Shown here: positions 1 to 10,600 of the stretch, in pieces
Numbering within the stretch: the first letter of the stretch is position 1
Layout of the letters: each line of letters begins with the position of its first letter
From: Hypomesus transpacificus
Lineage: Eukaryota > Chordata > Actinopteri > Osmeriformes > Osmeridae
Direction: 5' to 3'
Assembly: GCF_021917145.1 (NCBI RefSeq)
Contig: NC_061065.1
Span: 14,278,700-14,342,699 of the forward strand
DNA: 64,000 nt
Notes under the pieces: model-generated
Database searches by the model: none
The model's input: the letters and a program-made list of their open reading frames with translations, nothing else
Told to the model about the DNA's origin: nothing
Made by a program: the position numbers and the translations under genes

Positions 1-777
1 GGCTGACTGCTACCAAACAACAGGCTAGTGATGACAGGCGCCTCTCTTTCCAACGGGTGGAGTGTGTGTGTGTGTTGATGTAGATGTGTTGACGGATACA
101 GGGTTACTACAACATTTCTCGCTAGGCTGACAGACTGACCTCCCAATCCTGTCTGGTTGGTTGCTGATGCCTGCGGTACAACTTCGGTAGCTCACCTCTC
201 TCTTTCTTTCTGCTGCATCATTGTGCGTGTGCGTGTGTGTGTGCCTCCTCTTGTTTGCTCTTTGGGAGTGACCTGTTAGCCCCTCCCACTATAAAGACAG
301 ATGCCTCACAGGTCTGACAGCGTAGCAGGCCTGCATGCTTCTGATTGGCAGCAGGTCACCGGTGTGTGTGTGCTGAAATCAGCTGACTGTGCAATAGATG
401 GCAGGGGCAGCAGTAGAAGAACAGCTATGTAGTCACTCTGCAGTGCCAAAAGACAATGTACTTGCACGTGCAAGGGTTATTCTCAATGGCAGCCCTGCAA
501 CCTGCCCTGTGCGTGCATGCATGTTTGTGTGTGTGAGAGAGAGAGAGGGCGAGAGAGAGAGTGTGTGACGTCCTTGTGTTTGCACATAGTCTTGCCCTTG
601 GTAAGATAACATTGTACAGTAGTTGCAGTGGACAGTTGGCTGTTTGCACTGGTCTCTCAGCTCTGCTGGTCATGCCGTGAGTGTTCACATGACCCATCCC
701 ACATGGGATCTGCCAGCTCCCTTTGGACGCTTCACTCGTTGGCCAAGTCGTGTGGAAGGAGGTTGGAAACTGAGGCT

Positions 778-1450
778 GGGACTGAAACTAGGGCTGGGGC
801 AGAGGTTAGAAGGAAGCCTCCACTTGTGGGCTGGGGCAGAGGTTAGACAGGGGCTGGGGCTGGGGCAGAGGTTAGACGGGGGCTGGGGCTGGGGCAGAGG
901 TTAGACGGGGGCTGGGGCAGAGGTTAGACGGGGGCTGGGGCTGGGGCAGAGGTTAGACGGGGGCTGGGGCAGAGGTTAGACAGGGACTGGGGCTGGGGCA
1001 GAGGTTAGACAGGGACTGGGGCTGGGGCAGAGGTTAGACGGGGGCTGGGGCTGGGGCAGAGGTTAGACAGGGACTGGGGCTGGGGCAGAGGTTAGGGGAC
1101 TGGGGGGGCAGAGGTTAGACAGGGACTGGGGCTGGGGCAGAGGTTAGACGGGGGCTGGGGCTGGGGCAGAGGTTAGACGGGGGCTGGGGCTGGGGCAGAG
1201 GTTAGACGGGGGCTGGGGCTGGGGCAGAGGTTAGACGGGGGCTGGGGCAGAGGTTAGACGGGGGCTGGGGCTGGGGCAGAGGTTAGACGGGGGCTGGGGC
1301 AGAGGTTGAACAGGGGGCTGGGGCTGGGTCGGAGGTTGAACAGGGGGCTGGGGCTGAGGCTGGGCCTGGGTCAGAGGTTAGACGGGGGTTGGGGCTGAGG
1401 CTGGGGCTGGGGCTGGGTCAGAGGTTAGACGGGGGCTGGGGCTGGTAGGA
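778..1450 (+). repeat. G-rich minisatellite, ~23-29 bp unit
   Basis: About 25 imperfect copies of a unit reading cagaggttagacgggggctgggg, with an optional extra ggggct hexamer in some copies. The G-rich strand is plus. Runs of four or more G at regular spacing make G-quadruplex folding plausible. The right end degrades into variants (gggtcggaggttgaac). Confidence 0.95.
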
Positions 1451-2592
1451 AGCCCTCTGCTTCTCATGCTCGGTGAAGCACTCTGGGGATCCTGCTGTAA
1501 TGAGCGGAGCACTTTAGACATGAATAATACAGGTGGAGAGAGAGAGACCAGAGAGGGAGACCGAGTTAAGATACCTCTTTTTTTCCGGCAAGGTCTTCAT
1601 GATAAGGATGATGATGATGACTGTCATGACATAAAAAAACTTCATCACATATTTTGGTCTACAGCTTTGTATTTACAACAAGAAAAGTGAATACCAGACA
1701 GTATCATTTCTCAATAATGTATTATGGTACTCTACTCTATGGTACACACTACTTTACCATACTGTTGCATTCTCCATTAACTCCTCTCTCATCATGGGAA
1801 TGCAGCATTAAGACAAATGAGCCTTTCCTCCAGTGTGGATCGCCCACTCTACCCGGGCTTGTGCCCAGGCTAGAGTGGGGTCATGGGGCTGAGAAGGGCC
1901 TTTACCTTGGCCTCGCCGGCTGGAGCTTAGCATTAGCTTAGCATTAGCGGCGGCTAATCCTCTCAGGGCGCGGAGGCACACCCCTCCAACCCCCAGCCCT
2001 GGGAGAGCAGAGCACTCACTAATCACTGACCACGTAATCTGACCAGCAACGGAGGGAGTGGAGGGGGCAGCACATACACACACACACAGCAGAGGGAGGG
2101 TAAGATTAAACAGTCTCTCGCACATTGGACGGGGGTGTGTGTTCTTGGAGTGGGGCCACAGCTTGGCAAGCACGCAGAGTGAGTTCCAGACAACAACAGT
2201 GACACCCTCCATATCTTTCTCTGTCGCCTCTTCTTGGTTTCGTACCTTTTGCACAGGATGCAGCCGATTTGAGAAATCACTTGTTTTCCGTGGCTCTGGA
2301 GTTTTCCTTTCTTTCTGTTCTGACTTCCTTCCTGCCGGCTGGCTGGATTTGGGATCTGGGTATTCCTCCTTGGGATGTAGTCGGACGGAGGGAGGGCTCC
2401 TTTTGAAGCTCCCATCTCAGTGGGGGGGAGGCGGACGTGTAGCCAGGGCAGGGGGGTCCCATCCTGGGGCTGGCCCCCCTTGAATGATGAGCCAGACTCC
2501 AGGTAACCAAAAAAACGATCCTCCCTTCTCCTTTACCTCCTTCCAGCTAACATCTACAACATTATTCAGACTGGCTTTTTGTCTTTTTGGCA

Positions 2593-2875
2593 GGTCTGGG
2601 TGAGGGGGCAGTTCTGGGTTAACGTAGGGGGCAGGTCTGGGTGAGGGGGCAGTTCTGGGTTAACGTAGGGGGCAGGTCTGGGTGAGGGGGCAGTTCTGGG
2701 TTAATGTAGGGGGCAGGTCTGGGTGAGGGGGCAGTTCTGGGTTAACGTAGGGGGCAGGTCTGGGTGAGGGGGCAGTTCTGGGTTAACGTACGGGGCAGGT
2801 CTTGGTGAAGTAGGGGGCAGTTCTGGGTTAACGTACGGGGCAGGTCTGGGTGAAGTAGGGGGCAGGTCTGAGGGC
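2593..2875 (+). repeat. 41-bp minisatellite
   Basis: Roughly six and a half copies of a 41-bp unit that begins ggcaggtctgggtgaggggg and ends gttaacgtaggg. The first copies are nearly identical. The last two carry deletions and a tacgggg variant. Confidence 0.93.
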
Positions 2876-2898
2876 TCAAGGCAGTGAAGGGTAAACTC

Positions 2899-3089
2899 TT
2901 ACATTCAGTCATTTAGCAGACGCTCTTATCCAGAGCGACTTTCAGTAAGTACAGGGACATTCCCCCCGAGGCAAGAAGGGGGAAGTGCCTTGCCCAAGGA
3001 CACAACGTCATTTGGCACAGCCGGGAATCAAACTGACAACCTTCTGATTACTAGCCCAATTCCCTCACCGCTCAGCCACCTGGCTCCCC
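2899..3089 (-). mobile_element. tRNA-derived fish SINE, near full length
   Basis: Read on the minus strand this starts with a tRNA-like head (box A region ggtggctgagcggt; box B region ending in gattcccgg). It continues through a body (ttgggcaaggcacttcc) and ends in the common teleost tail agcgtctgctaaatgac. It is the same family as the copy at 8583-8772 and in opposite orientation. Confidence 0.85.
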
Positions 3090-3350
3090 TCCTCAAGCAA
3101 CCCTTCCACAAGCAGCAGGCCAGCAGTGCAGGTTCGAGCAGAAGACACAGATCTGTGCACCAGCGAGCAGGGAAAGTTGCCTGGCTCTCCCAGGCTCTGT
3201 TTTTGACAGATGGGATCTGAAGAGGGGGGGGGGGGGGGGGGGGAGTCTAAGCTCCTTTTGGGGGGTTAGGTGGGGGGCCGGCACAGGGAAGAGCCTTTTG
3301 AAGCATGTGAAGCGGTTTGAAAGCCCTTGGGATTACTGGTGGAGCAGGGA

Positions 3351-3406
3351 AGGAGAGAGAGCGAGAGAGAGAGCGCGAGAGCGAGAGAGCGAGAGAGGGA
3401 GACAGG

Positions 3407-3442
<36 letters not shown>

Positions 3443-3447
3443 GAGAG
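3351..3447 (+). repeat. (GA)n-rich microsatellite
   Basis: Purine tract of GAGA and GAGC units. Reading frames through it are artefacts of the repeat (Arg-Glu on plus, Ser-Leu on minus). A poly-G run lies just upstream at about 3226-3243. Confidence 0.9.
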
Positions 3448-4232
3448 TAGGACCAAGGTGAGGCCCGGTGAATCTGCTGAAGCTCAGGGTCGGGACCTTG
3501 GATCTCTCACCCCTGCAGCGAGAGGAGGAGGGGGTAGAGTTGGACCTGGGACCCTGAATACATATGGCTGCTCCTCCCCCCTCCCCCTGTAGAGCATACA
3601 GGAACAGAGGGGTTGACAGTGGGACGGCAGAAACATCCAGAAAGTATTATCCCCAAATGACCCCATTTTTTTTGATCCGAGAAGATGGTCATTTAGCTTA
3701 GTCTTGTCAAAATGGCAGTCAGACCATTCTCTGTTTGTGCGTATGCCATTTTGACACGTTCCCAGTATGTGTCAGAGAAAGTGACCGCGACCTGTGTTCG
3801 TGTAACAAAGCTATGACCTGTATCTCCATATCCTTTCCTCGCCACAATTTGACCTATGACCCCGGGTGACTACTCAGTTCAGAGTTCAGGCTGGCTCGGA
3901 AACCACAGCTCTTAAGCCAGAACCGAGAGGGTGTATTAGGGGTGGAGGGTGTTTCTGACTTGACAGGTTTTAATATCCTCTCCTCTGCTGGACAGAACAT
4001 GCTCTTCAAAGGAAGGGGATGTTTCTGCGATTGTCAGAACATTAGCAATGTAAGCCTGTGACCCTGGAACGTGGCTATTTGTGCCAAACTGGGTTAAGGA
4101 GGGTTTAGCAGCATATCCTCTGGTCAGCCATAACACTGAATGATCCAACACTACACTACAGATGTGTGTATCAACCGACTGCACCGTAAACTCAACCAGA
4201 TACAGTGTGGGTGCGTGATGTGTGTATGTGGG

Positions 4233-4235
<3 letters not shown>

Positions 4236-4269
<34 letters not shown>
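4236..4269 (+). repeat. Poly-G tract of 34 bases
   Basis: Uninterrupted guanine run following a GT-rich stretch. The true length is uncertain because such homopolymers are often mis-sized in assemblies. Confidence 0.9.
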
Positions 4270-4270
<1 letters not shown>

Positions 4271-4649
4271 AGAGACAGAGTTTCAGATGTTTCGATGCTG
4301 GTTGCCTTCCCTCTAGCTCTGTGGAAGTGCGGTCATTTCTCCTGCCAATGTTAGCCTGTATTTAGATCTAGATGTTAGATCTTTATTGATGTCATCTATC
4401 AATCCTTCATTAAGTAGTCCCCCTCCCCTCATACATACACACACACACACACACACACAGACACACTCACAGACTACTTGCAAAATCACTGTCTGGTTGC
4501 TAGGCATCTCTGGAGGACTAACTTCTCTTGAGAATGACTTCTTCTGCATGAATGTGTGTGCATGTCAAGGTGTGTTTGTGTGTTCAGTTGAATAAACCTA
4601 TGGAGGCCGAGTCTAGCCTAGCACTGTTGCCTAGCCCTGCCCAAATGAG

Positions 4650-4682
4650 TGTAGCCTAGCCTAGCCTAGCCTAGCCTAGCCT
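4650..4682 (+). repeat. (AGCCT)n pentanucleotide repeat
   Basis: Six tandem tagcc/agcct units in an otherwise unremarkable non-coding stretch. Confidence 0.85.
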
Positions 4683-5492
4683 CACCAGTCTGACAGCATC
4701 TGTTGCATGAGCAGGTACAACGGAGAGACAATCAGGACAGTCAGTACAGTAGACACAAAAGAGACTGTAGAAAAGCGTCTGACATACAATTCATCTGGAT
4801 GTATGATGTCACCCAGCTAGCGTGGCTGAAAGGGAGCTCGAGGGGGCCCATTGTGTTCTGCACGGACCTGGACCATAACCAACCTGGGGCGGGGGGGTGC
4901 GGTGGGGGCGGTGGGGGGGGGGAGGAACTTATTATGGTTGGTGTAACCCTAACCCTTAGTGTTGTCATGTAAACCAACTATTTCCTTTTTGAACTAGTGG
5001 AAGATGGAAGGTCCATAAAGAACCTGACACTGGCTTCGGTTAGCCAGCGGAGCCAATGAGACCATGTGAATACTGTGAAGAAAGGAGAGGGAAATTGACA
5101 GTGGTATCTGTCCCTGATTGGTTCAGGGAGTCAAATCTATCTGGGATTCTGAGCCCAAACTAGGTCACGGAGGCTTATTTCGGCTCTTTTTTCTGGGACA
5201 GCCTTGTCCCTGTGGTGCTTCGAGACTGGAGCTCTGGGTTTCTGGCTCCGAGGCAGCCTGGCGGCCATCTTGGATGTTCTGTGTGGTAACCAGAGCTATC
5301 GGCAGCGTGCCTGGGGGAAAACGCAGCCTCATGGTCCACTGCCAGGCCCTTTTTTCACACCAAGCAGGGGACAGTGTGTGTGTGTGTGTGTGGGGGGGTG
5401 CTGAGTCACCGCTCTGTTGTGATTGGGTCGTTCATCAATCGATGCTGTGGGAGGGGAGAGAGCATCCTGAGAGGGCTGCTGTTTTGGTGTTG

Positions 5493-5497
5493 TCATG

Positions 5498-5533
<36 letters not shown>
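5493..5533 (+). repeat. (CA)n microsatellite
   Basis: About 20 CA units. A GT-rich cluster follows at 5600-5660. Confidence 0.9.
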
Positions 5534-5536
<3 letters not shown>

Positions 5537-6400
5537 CTCAGCCCTGCTCACTGTCTATCTCAGTCACTCATCACACATGTAGATGTTTGGGTAAAGTCTT
5601 TGTGTGTGTTTTGTGTGTGTGTGTGTGTGTGCGCGTGCATGTGTTTGTATGTGTATGTTTTAGGGTGTTGTAAATGACTATTGATCTGTGTCTAAAGAGA
5701 CAAACACCCCGAGCGTGGAGTGGGCTGTTTTGGAACACGATGTCAATAAAGTTTCACACGGTTGCATTGCTGGCTTTCCCAGCCTTCTGACAGCTTATTA
5801 ACATAAGCATTGTAAACGAATGACACATCACTCTGGCCCAGTCGATCTGAAGACGTACAGAGCAGAACAGGTTGTCTGATAGGGTTCTTTTTTGTACACA
5901 AATAACTAAAACGACAAGCCTCCAAAGAAAGTCCATTTAAATGAGCACCACATGAACTCAACCAATGCACAAACAAGGCGTCTTCTGCTCCCTTCTCTAT
6001 TTCATGGGCACATCAGACACATTTACAGGGTAACAGACCTGAGCCAGTGACCCGACCAGTGTGTGAAGTCAGTGGTGTGTTTGTGTGTGTGTGGGGGGGG
6101 GGGTGGACTTTACCGCCTGTCCTCTCTACAGCACACAGGTTACCACCTGGGGTCCATGGAGGGATTTATGAAGCAATCAGGACCAGAGAGAGGGGAGTGT
6201 GTGTTTGTTTAGTGTGTGAGGACAAAGGGCTGTTTGGACGCCGGTTGGGTTTATGGTGCATTCTTGGTCCACAGACCATTGAGACCCCTTCAGAGGAGTG
6301 TTCAGCCCTTCCCCCCTGCTGGGCTCCAATAAAAAACAATTTTGAATTGTTTTCATACCGAACTATGACGAACCCTTCCAACAACACCTTCCGTTGAAGG

Positions 6401-6500
6401 NNNNNNNNNNNNNNNNNNNNNNNNNNNNNNNNNNNNNNNNNNNNNNNNNNNNNNNNNNNNNNNNNNNNNNNNNNNNNNNNNNNNNNNNNNNNNNNNNNNN
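6401..6500. other. Assembly gap, exactly 100 N
   Basis: A run of exactly 100 N is usually a placeholder for a gap of unknown size, so distances across it are not reliable. It lies about 1.1 kb beyond the last rps6kc1 exon seen and could hide one or more missing 3' exons of that gene. Confidence 0.98.
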
Positions 6501-6727
6501 GAAGTCGCTTTCAGACTTATTACAAGCGCCATACGCGTGTACCACACAAGGATTTGAGCAGTGACTTAGCTAGCATGTGAGAGTGCAGGAGACTGGGAGG
6601 GAGGGTGTGTGTGAGAGTGAGTAAGGTCCAAGTGTAGCACTAAATCTCTTAAAAGGAACCCTTTCCACTTGTAATGAGTGGGGTAGTGTGATCTGTGCCT
6701 TTCAGTACAAAGACAGATACAGGGAAC

Positions 6728-6806
6728 TCTCCCTCTCCCTCTCCCTCTCCCTCTCCCTCTCCCTCTCCCTCTCCCTCTCCCTCTCCCTCTCCCTCTCCCT
6801 CTCCCT
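6728..6806 (+). repeat. (CTCCCT)n hexanucleotide repeat
   Basis: Thirteen or so near-perfect ctccct copies. They run into CT and GT dinucleotide tracts up to about 6940. Confidence 0.93.
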
Positions 6807-7634
6807 CTCTCTCTCTCTCTCTGTGTGTGTGTTTCTGTGGCTCTCTCTCTCTGTTTCTGTGTCATTCTCTCTCTCTGTCTCTGACTCTGTGTATGTGTCT
6901 CTGTGTGTGTGTGTCTCTCTCTCTCACACACACACACACACAGGCGTTAAGCTGAGAGGCGATGTGGCGTGGTCGTGGTGGACCTCTAGCATGGCAGCCG
7001 TTTGTTGAGGCAGCCTTTAAACAGCATGCCAGGCCTCCCACAGGCACGCTCAGGCCAGCGCTGGGGTCAACCTGCGGCAGTCTGGCCCCAGAGCCCCCTC
7101 TGCAGGACACCCGCAGAACTACACCCAGTGCCTCTGGACACTGCCGCTTGTTGGCTAACCCTTTCACATTTCTCTTACTAAATAAGAAAAGAAAGAAAAC
7201 AAACCGAACATGGCAGACTTCAGTTGGTCAACTTAAAAGATAACTCGGCGTGAGGGACAGTGATCGATTTTATGGGACAGAATGAACAAAGAGCACTTTT
7301 CTCAGGTCGTGGTCGAAGGGGACACCGTCCCCTTCCGCCGTCATGCTCAAACCGCCCTGTCACTCTCTCACGTGTCAGCGTGGGGCTAACCTCCCAGCCT
7401 CCGCCCCTCAGCCTCCGGGGGCAAGCCCCCCCAGCGAGGCTCAGTAGGCCTGCTGCTGACATGGTGCTGGGATGAATGAGGTCTTTGTGGCCCTGGGACT
7501 GTGGCCTACTTCTGGCCCTGTGTGGCGGCATACCATTAACCTCCACCGCTTGGGACCAACACCGGCGGCCATTTTAGGACCTCAACATGGAGGCACAGGT
7601 CTGTATTTACATGGTGTGTGTGTGTGTGTCTCAC

Positions 7635-10600
7635 CTGGTGCACAGTACATGTTGGCTATGGCCTTCCTGTCGTACGACTCCTCCACCTCACTCCAGCTGC
7701 AGAAGTATGTGAGCTCCACGTGACCTGGGGACGAGAGATGTGAACGAGAAGAGAAGGAGGGGAAGAAGAGGGAGAGACAGATGAAAAAAGAAAAATGGCA
7801 GGCAGGATTCATTCCAGTCCTAGTTTCTATCCCTACTACCAGCCAGAGTCAATTCACACACACACACGCACCATCTCTGCCAAGCGCCAGTACCCTATAG
7901 CAGTCAACGTCGCTCCGAAAGTTAGCTCCTTTTCAGATGACTCCTATCTCTCCCTCCCTCTCCACCCTCCTTGCGTCCCCTCCCCTCCCACCCCGGCCAC
8001 ACTCAAAGCTTTTCTCGAACTCGGCCCCGTGCCTGCCGATTACTCCTGTTTAGCTGCTAACGGCTAACGCTATCATTAGGACTAATGGTATCATTAGCTA
8101 GCGGGGGCCATTAGCTTGGGCTAGCCAGACTGATGCACTACACTGCACTACGCTGTTGATGGTCCTTCACAACAATAATCACACACCCGGAGACTAACAC
8201 AGCCACTCAGCTCATTAGCCAAGTGCTGATAACGAGATAGTGAGGGACGATTACGGGGGGGAGGAAAACAGAAAAAGGGTAAGGGAGAGAGAGATTGTCT
8301 GGTGTTCAGGTAAGGACAAGTGGGACAGCCCTCGTTCAGGTGGTCGAACGATCTGCCAACACGACCGGGGAGAGCTTCATTCATGAAGAACCTAACCAAG
8401 TCTACACATCAGATTCCACCTATCGGAATTGGGGTCCAATCGGAATTGGCCTATGGTACGTAGCCTTTACTGAACAAACGTGTCCAGCAATTTAAGAAAA
8501 CCTCCTGGGTCGTGATCATACAATGTGATGAGTGGGGGGGGGAACGTTCAGACGGCTGTTTGAGAGGACGTGTTGAGAAGGGAGTCAGGTGGCTGAGCGG
8601 TTAGGGAATTGGGGTAGTAATCAGAAGGTTGCTGGTTCGATTCCCGGCCGTGCGAAATGATGTTGTGTCCTTGGGAAAGGCACTTTACCCTACTTGCCTC
8701 GGGGGAATGTCCCTGTAATTACGGTAAGTTGCTCTGGATAAGAGCGTCTGCTAAAAGACTAAATGTAATGTAAGACTGGGCCCCACACCTTTCTGGTTGA
8801 GCAGGATGTTGTTGGGGTTGAGGTCGCGACACACCACCCCCTCCTGGTGCAGGCCGTCCAGGGCCAGGACCATCTCCACCGCCCAGCAGCACACAAACTC
8901 CTCCGGGATTCGAACCTGCGTCGCCGCCGCCGCGCACAGCTCATCCAGCGCGGCAAACAGGCGAGAAGCGTCTCGGTCCGCGCCCCCCGGCGCCTCCTCG
9001 CGACCCGTCACCGCCTCCCCGGACCCCGGCCCGGAAACGGCGGGGATCCCGTTCACGACCCGGTCGGAGCCGACGCTACTCGGGTCCGGGTGGAGGGCCG
9101 AGTCTTTGTCCGCGGGAGGGTTCAGAACGGCTTCGAGGCTCTCGTTGAGCGCTTCGGCGAAGAGGAAGTCAGGGTTGGAGGCTGTGGGAGGAGCCACTGG
9201 CACGGCGCCGCCGGGGAGAGAGTCCTCATCTGGGCGTTCTGCCTCTCGTCCGAACGCCAGGCCGCAGTCATCCAGCAGGGACACGCAGGGGGGTCGTCCG
9301 TCCAACCAGGAGGGGGCCTCCCCCGTCAGCTCCTCCCCTTCCTCCAGCTCGCAGGGCAGCTGCAGCACGTCGGGCTGAGTGAACTTGGGCGAGGCCTTGT
9401 GGGCCTCCAGGGCCAGGCAGCCCCCCGTCGAGGCCAGCTCCTCCTCCGGGGCCTCCACAGCCCCGCCCATGACCCCCGGGAGGTTGACCAGGAGGTCGGG
9501 GGGCTGGGCCTCGTCCTCCACCGACGCCTCCTTGAAGGAGATGACGGGCACCGACTCGTTGGAGCCCCCGTCGCTGCCGTCGGGCCCCCACGCGTGACCT
9601 TTGACCTCGCGGGCCAGCTCCAGGGGCTCCCCGGGGAAGTCGGGCTCCAGGTCCGAGGCGGAGAACGGGGACGGGTTGGAGGAGGGTTTGAGTCGGAGTT
9701 CCCCGGCCTCGGGGCCGGCGACCTCGCCGGCGCTGTCCTTGCTGTCGATGCGGAAGAACTCCATGGGCGTGCGTTTGGACTGGTCCAGGGAGAGGGGGGC
9801 GGCGGGGGACGGCAGGGGGCTGAACACCTCGCCGTGGTCCGGCGGGTCGCCGTGGGGCCGACGGGCGTCGTCGCTGCCGCCGCCGCCGCCGTCCTCCGTG
9901 AAGAACAGCAGCTCCTGCGCGCTGAGCGGCGACAGGCTGTCGTTGCTGAGCGGCGAGCGCGTCCGGGACGACGTGGTCGTGGTCGCCGTGGCGACGGTCA
10001 CCTCCAACGACGACGCCTCCTGCCCCGTCGAGACGCCCCCCTCCCCGTCGTCCCCCTCCTTCTCCTCGCCTCCCCCCTCCTGCGGCTCGGGCTCCACCTT
10101 CTCCTGCTCGTACTCGTTGCAAAGCGTCAGGTAGCTGTTGGTGCATTCCTCCTCGGAGGTGGCTCCGGAGTCCTGGCTGTTCGCCACCCCGGGCGGGAGG
10201 CCACTTTTCGGGGGTAGTGCCAAGAGGGCCTCCCTTACCCTCTGGAGCCCCGAACCAGAACCAGAGCCGGACCCGGAGCTGGCGGAATCCAAGCCCAGCT
10301 GAGAGGCGCCACGCAGGGGGGAGTGGACCGCCGTGGTGTGGCTCTTCTGGATGAAGGGGATGTCGAAGCTGTCCTCCGGGGTGGAGCTCCTCAGGAACTT
10401 CCCGATGTGAGACCACAGCTTCCCCCCTGGGCAGAGAGACACGGAGCAGCACGTCAGCTTGATATATTGTCACGATACCATCTGCATTTCTCAAGTGTCT
10501 GTTGGCAGATAACCTAGCACCTCGAGATACACAACAGACAACGATTTTTTTTTTTTTTTTTCACACTACGTCTCACAACCACACACACACACACACAGGC

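Larger units (their letters stand above)
1..7634. other. Gene-poor stretch downstream of rps6kc1 exon 13
   Basis: No coding exon was recognised on either strand. The stretch holds two G-rich minisatellites, one SINE, GA/CA/CTCCCT microsatellites, poly-G runs and a 100-N gap. The final exons of rps6kc1 should lie on the minus strand here or further left. I looked for the expected C-terminal kinase motifs (DWWSLGAVLFELL, HPFF) in reverse complement and did not see them. They may be inside the gap or outside the window. Short open frames here are mostly low-complexity translations of repeats. Confidence 0.6.

Noticed and set aside
8583-8660. Possible tRNA gene (box A and box B present)
   Set aside because: The segment continues into a SINE body and tail and the cloverleaf stems do not close well; it is the SINE head.
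8847-10217. Long plus-strand open frame of 456 codons
   Set aside because: It is the antisense shadow of the GC-rich rps6kc1 exon 12, whose minus-strand translation matches the family.
9268-10494. 408-codon minus-strand open frame
   Set aside because: It is an alternative frame of rps6kc1 exon 12, Arg/Gly/Pro-rich and without family match.
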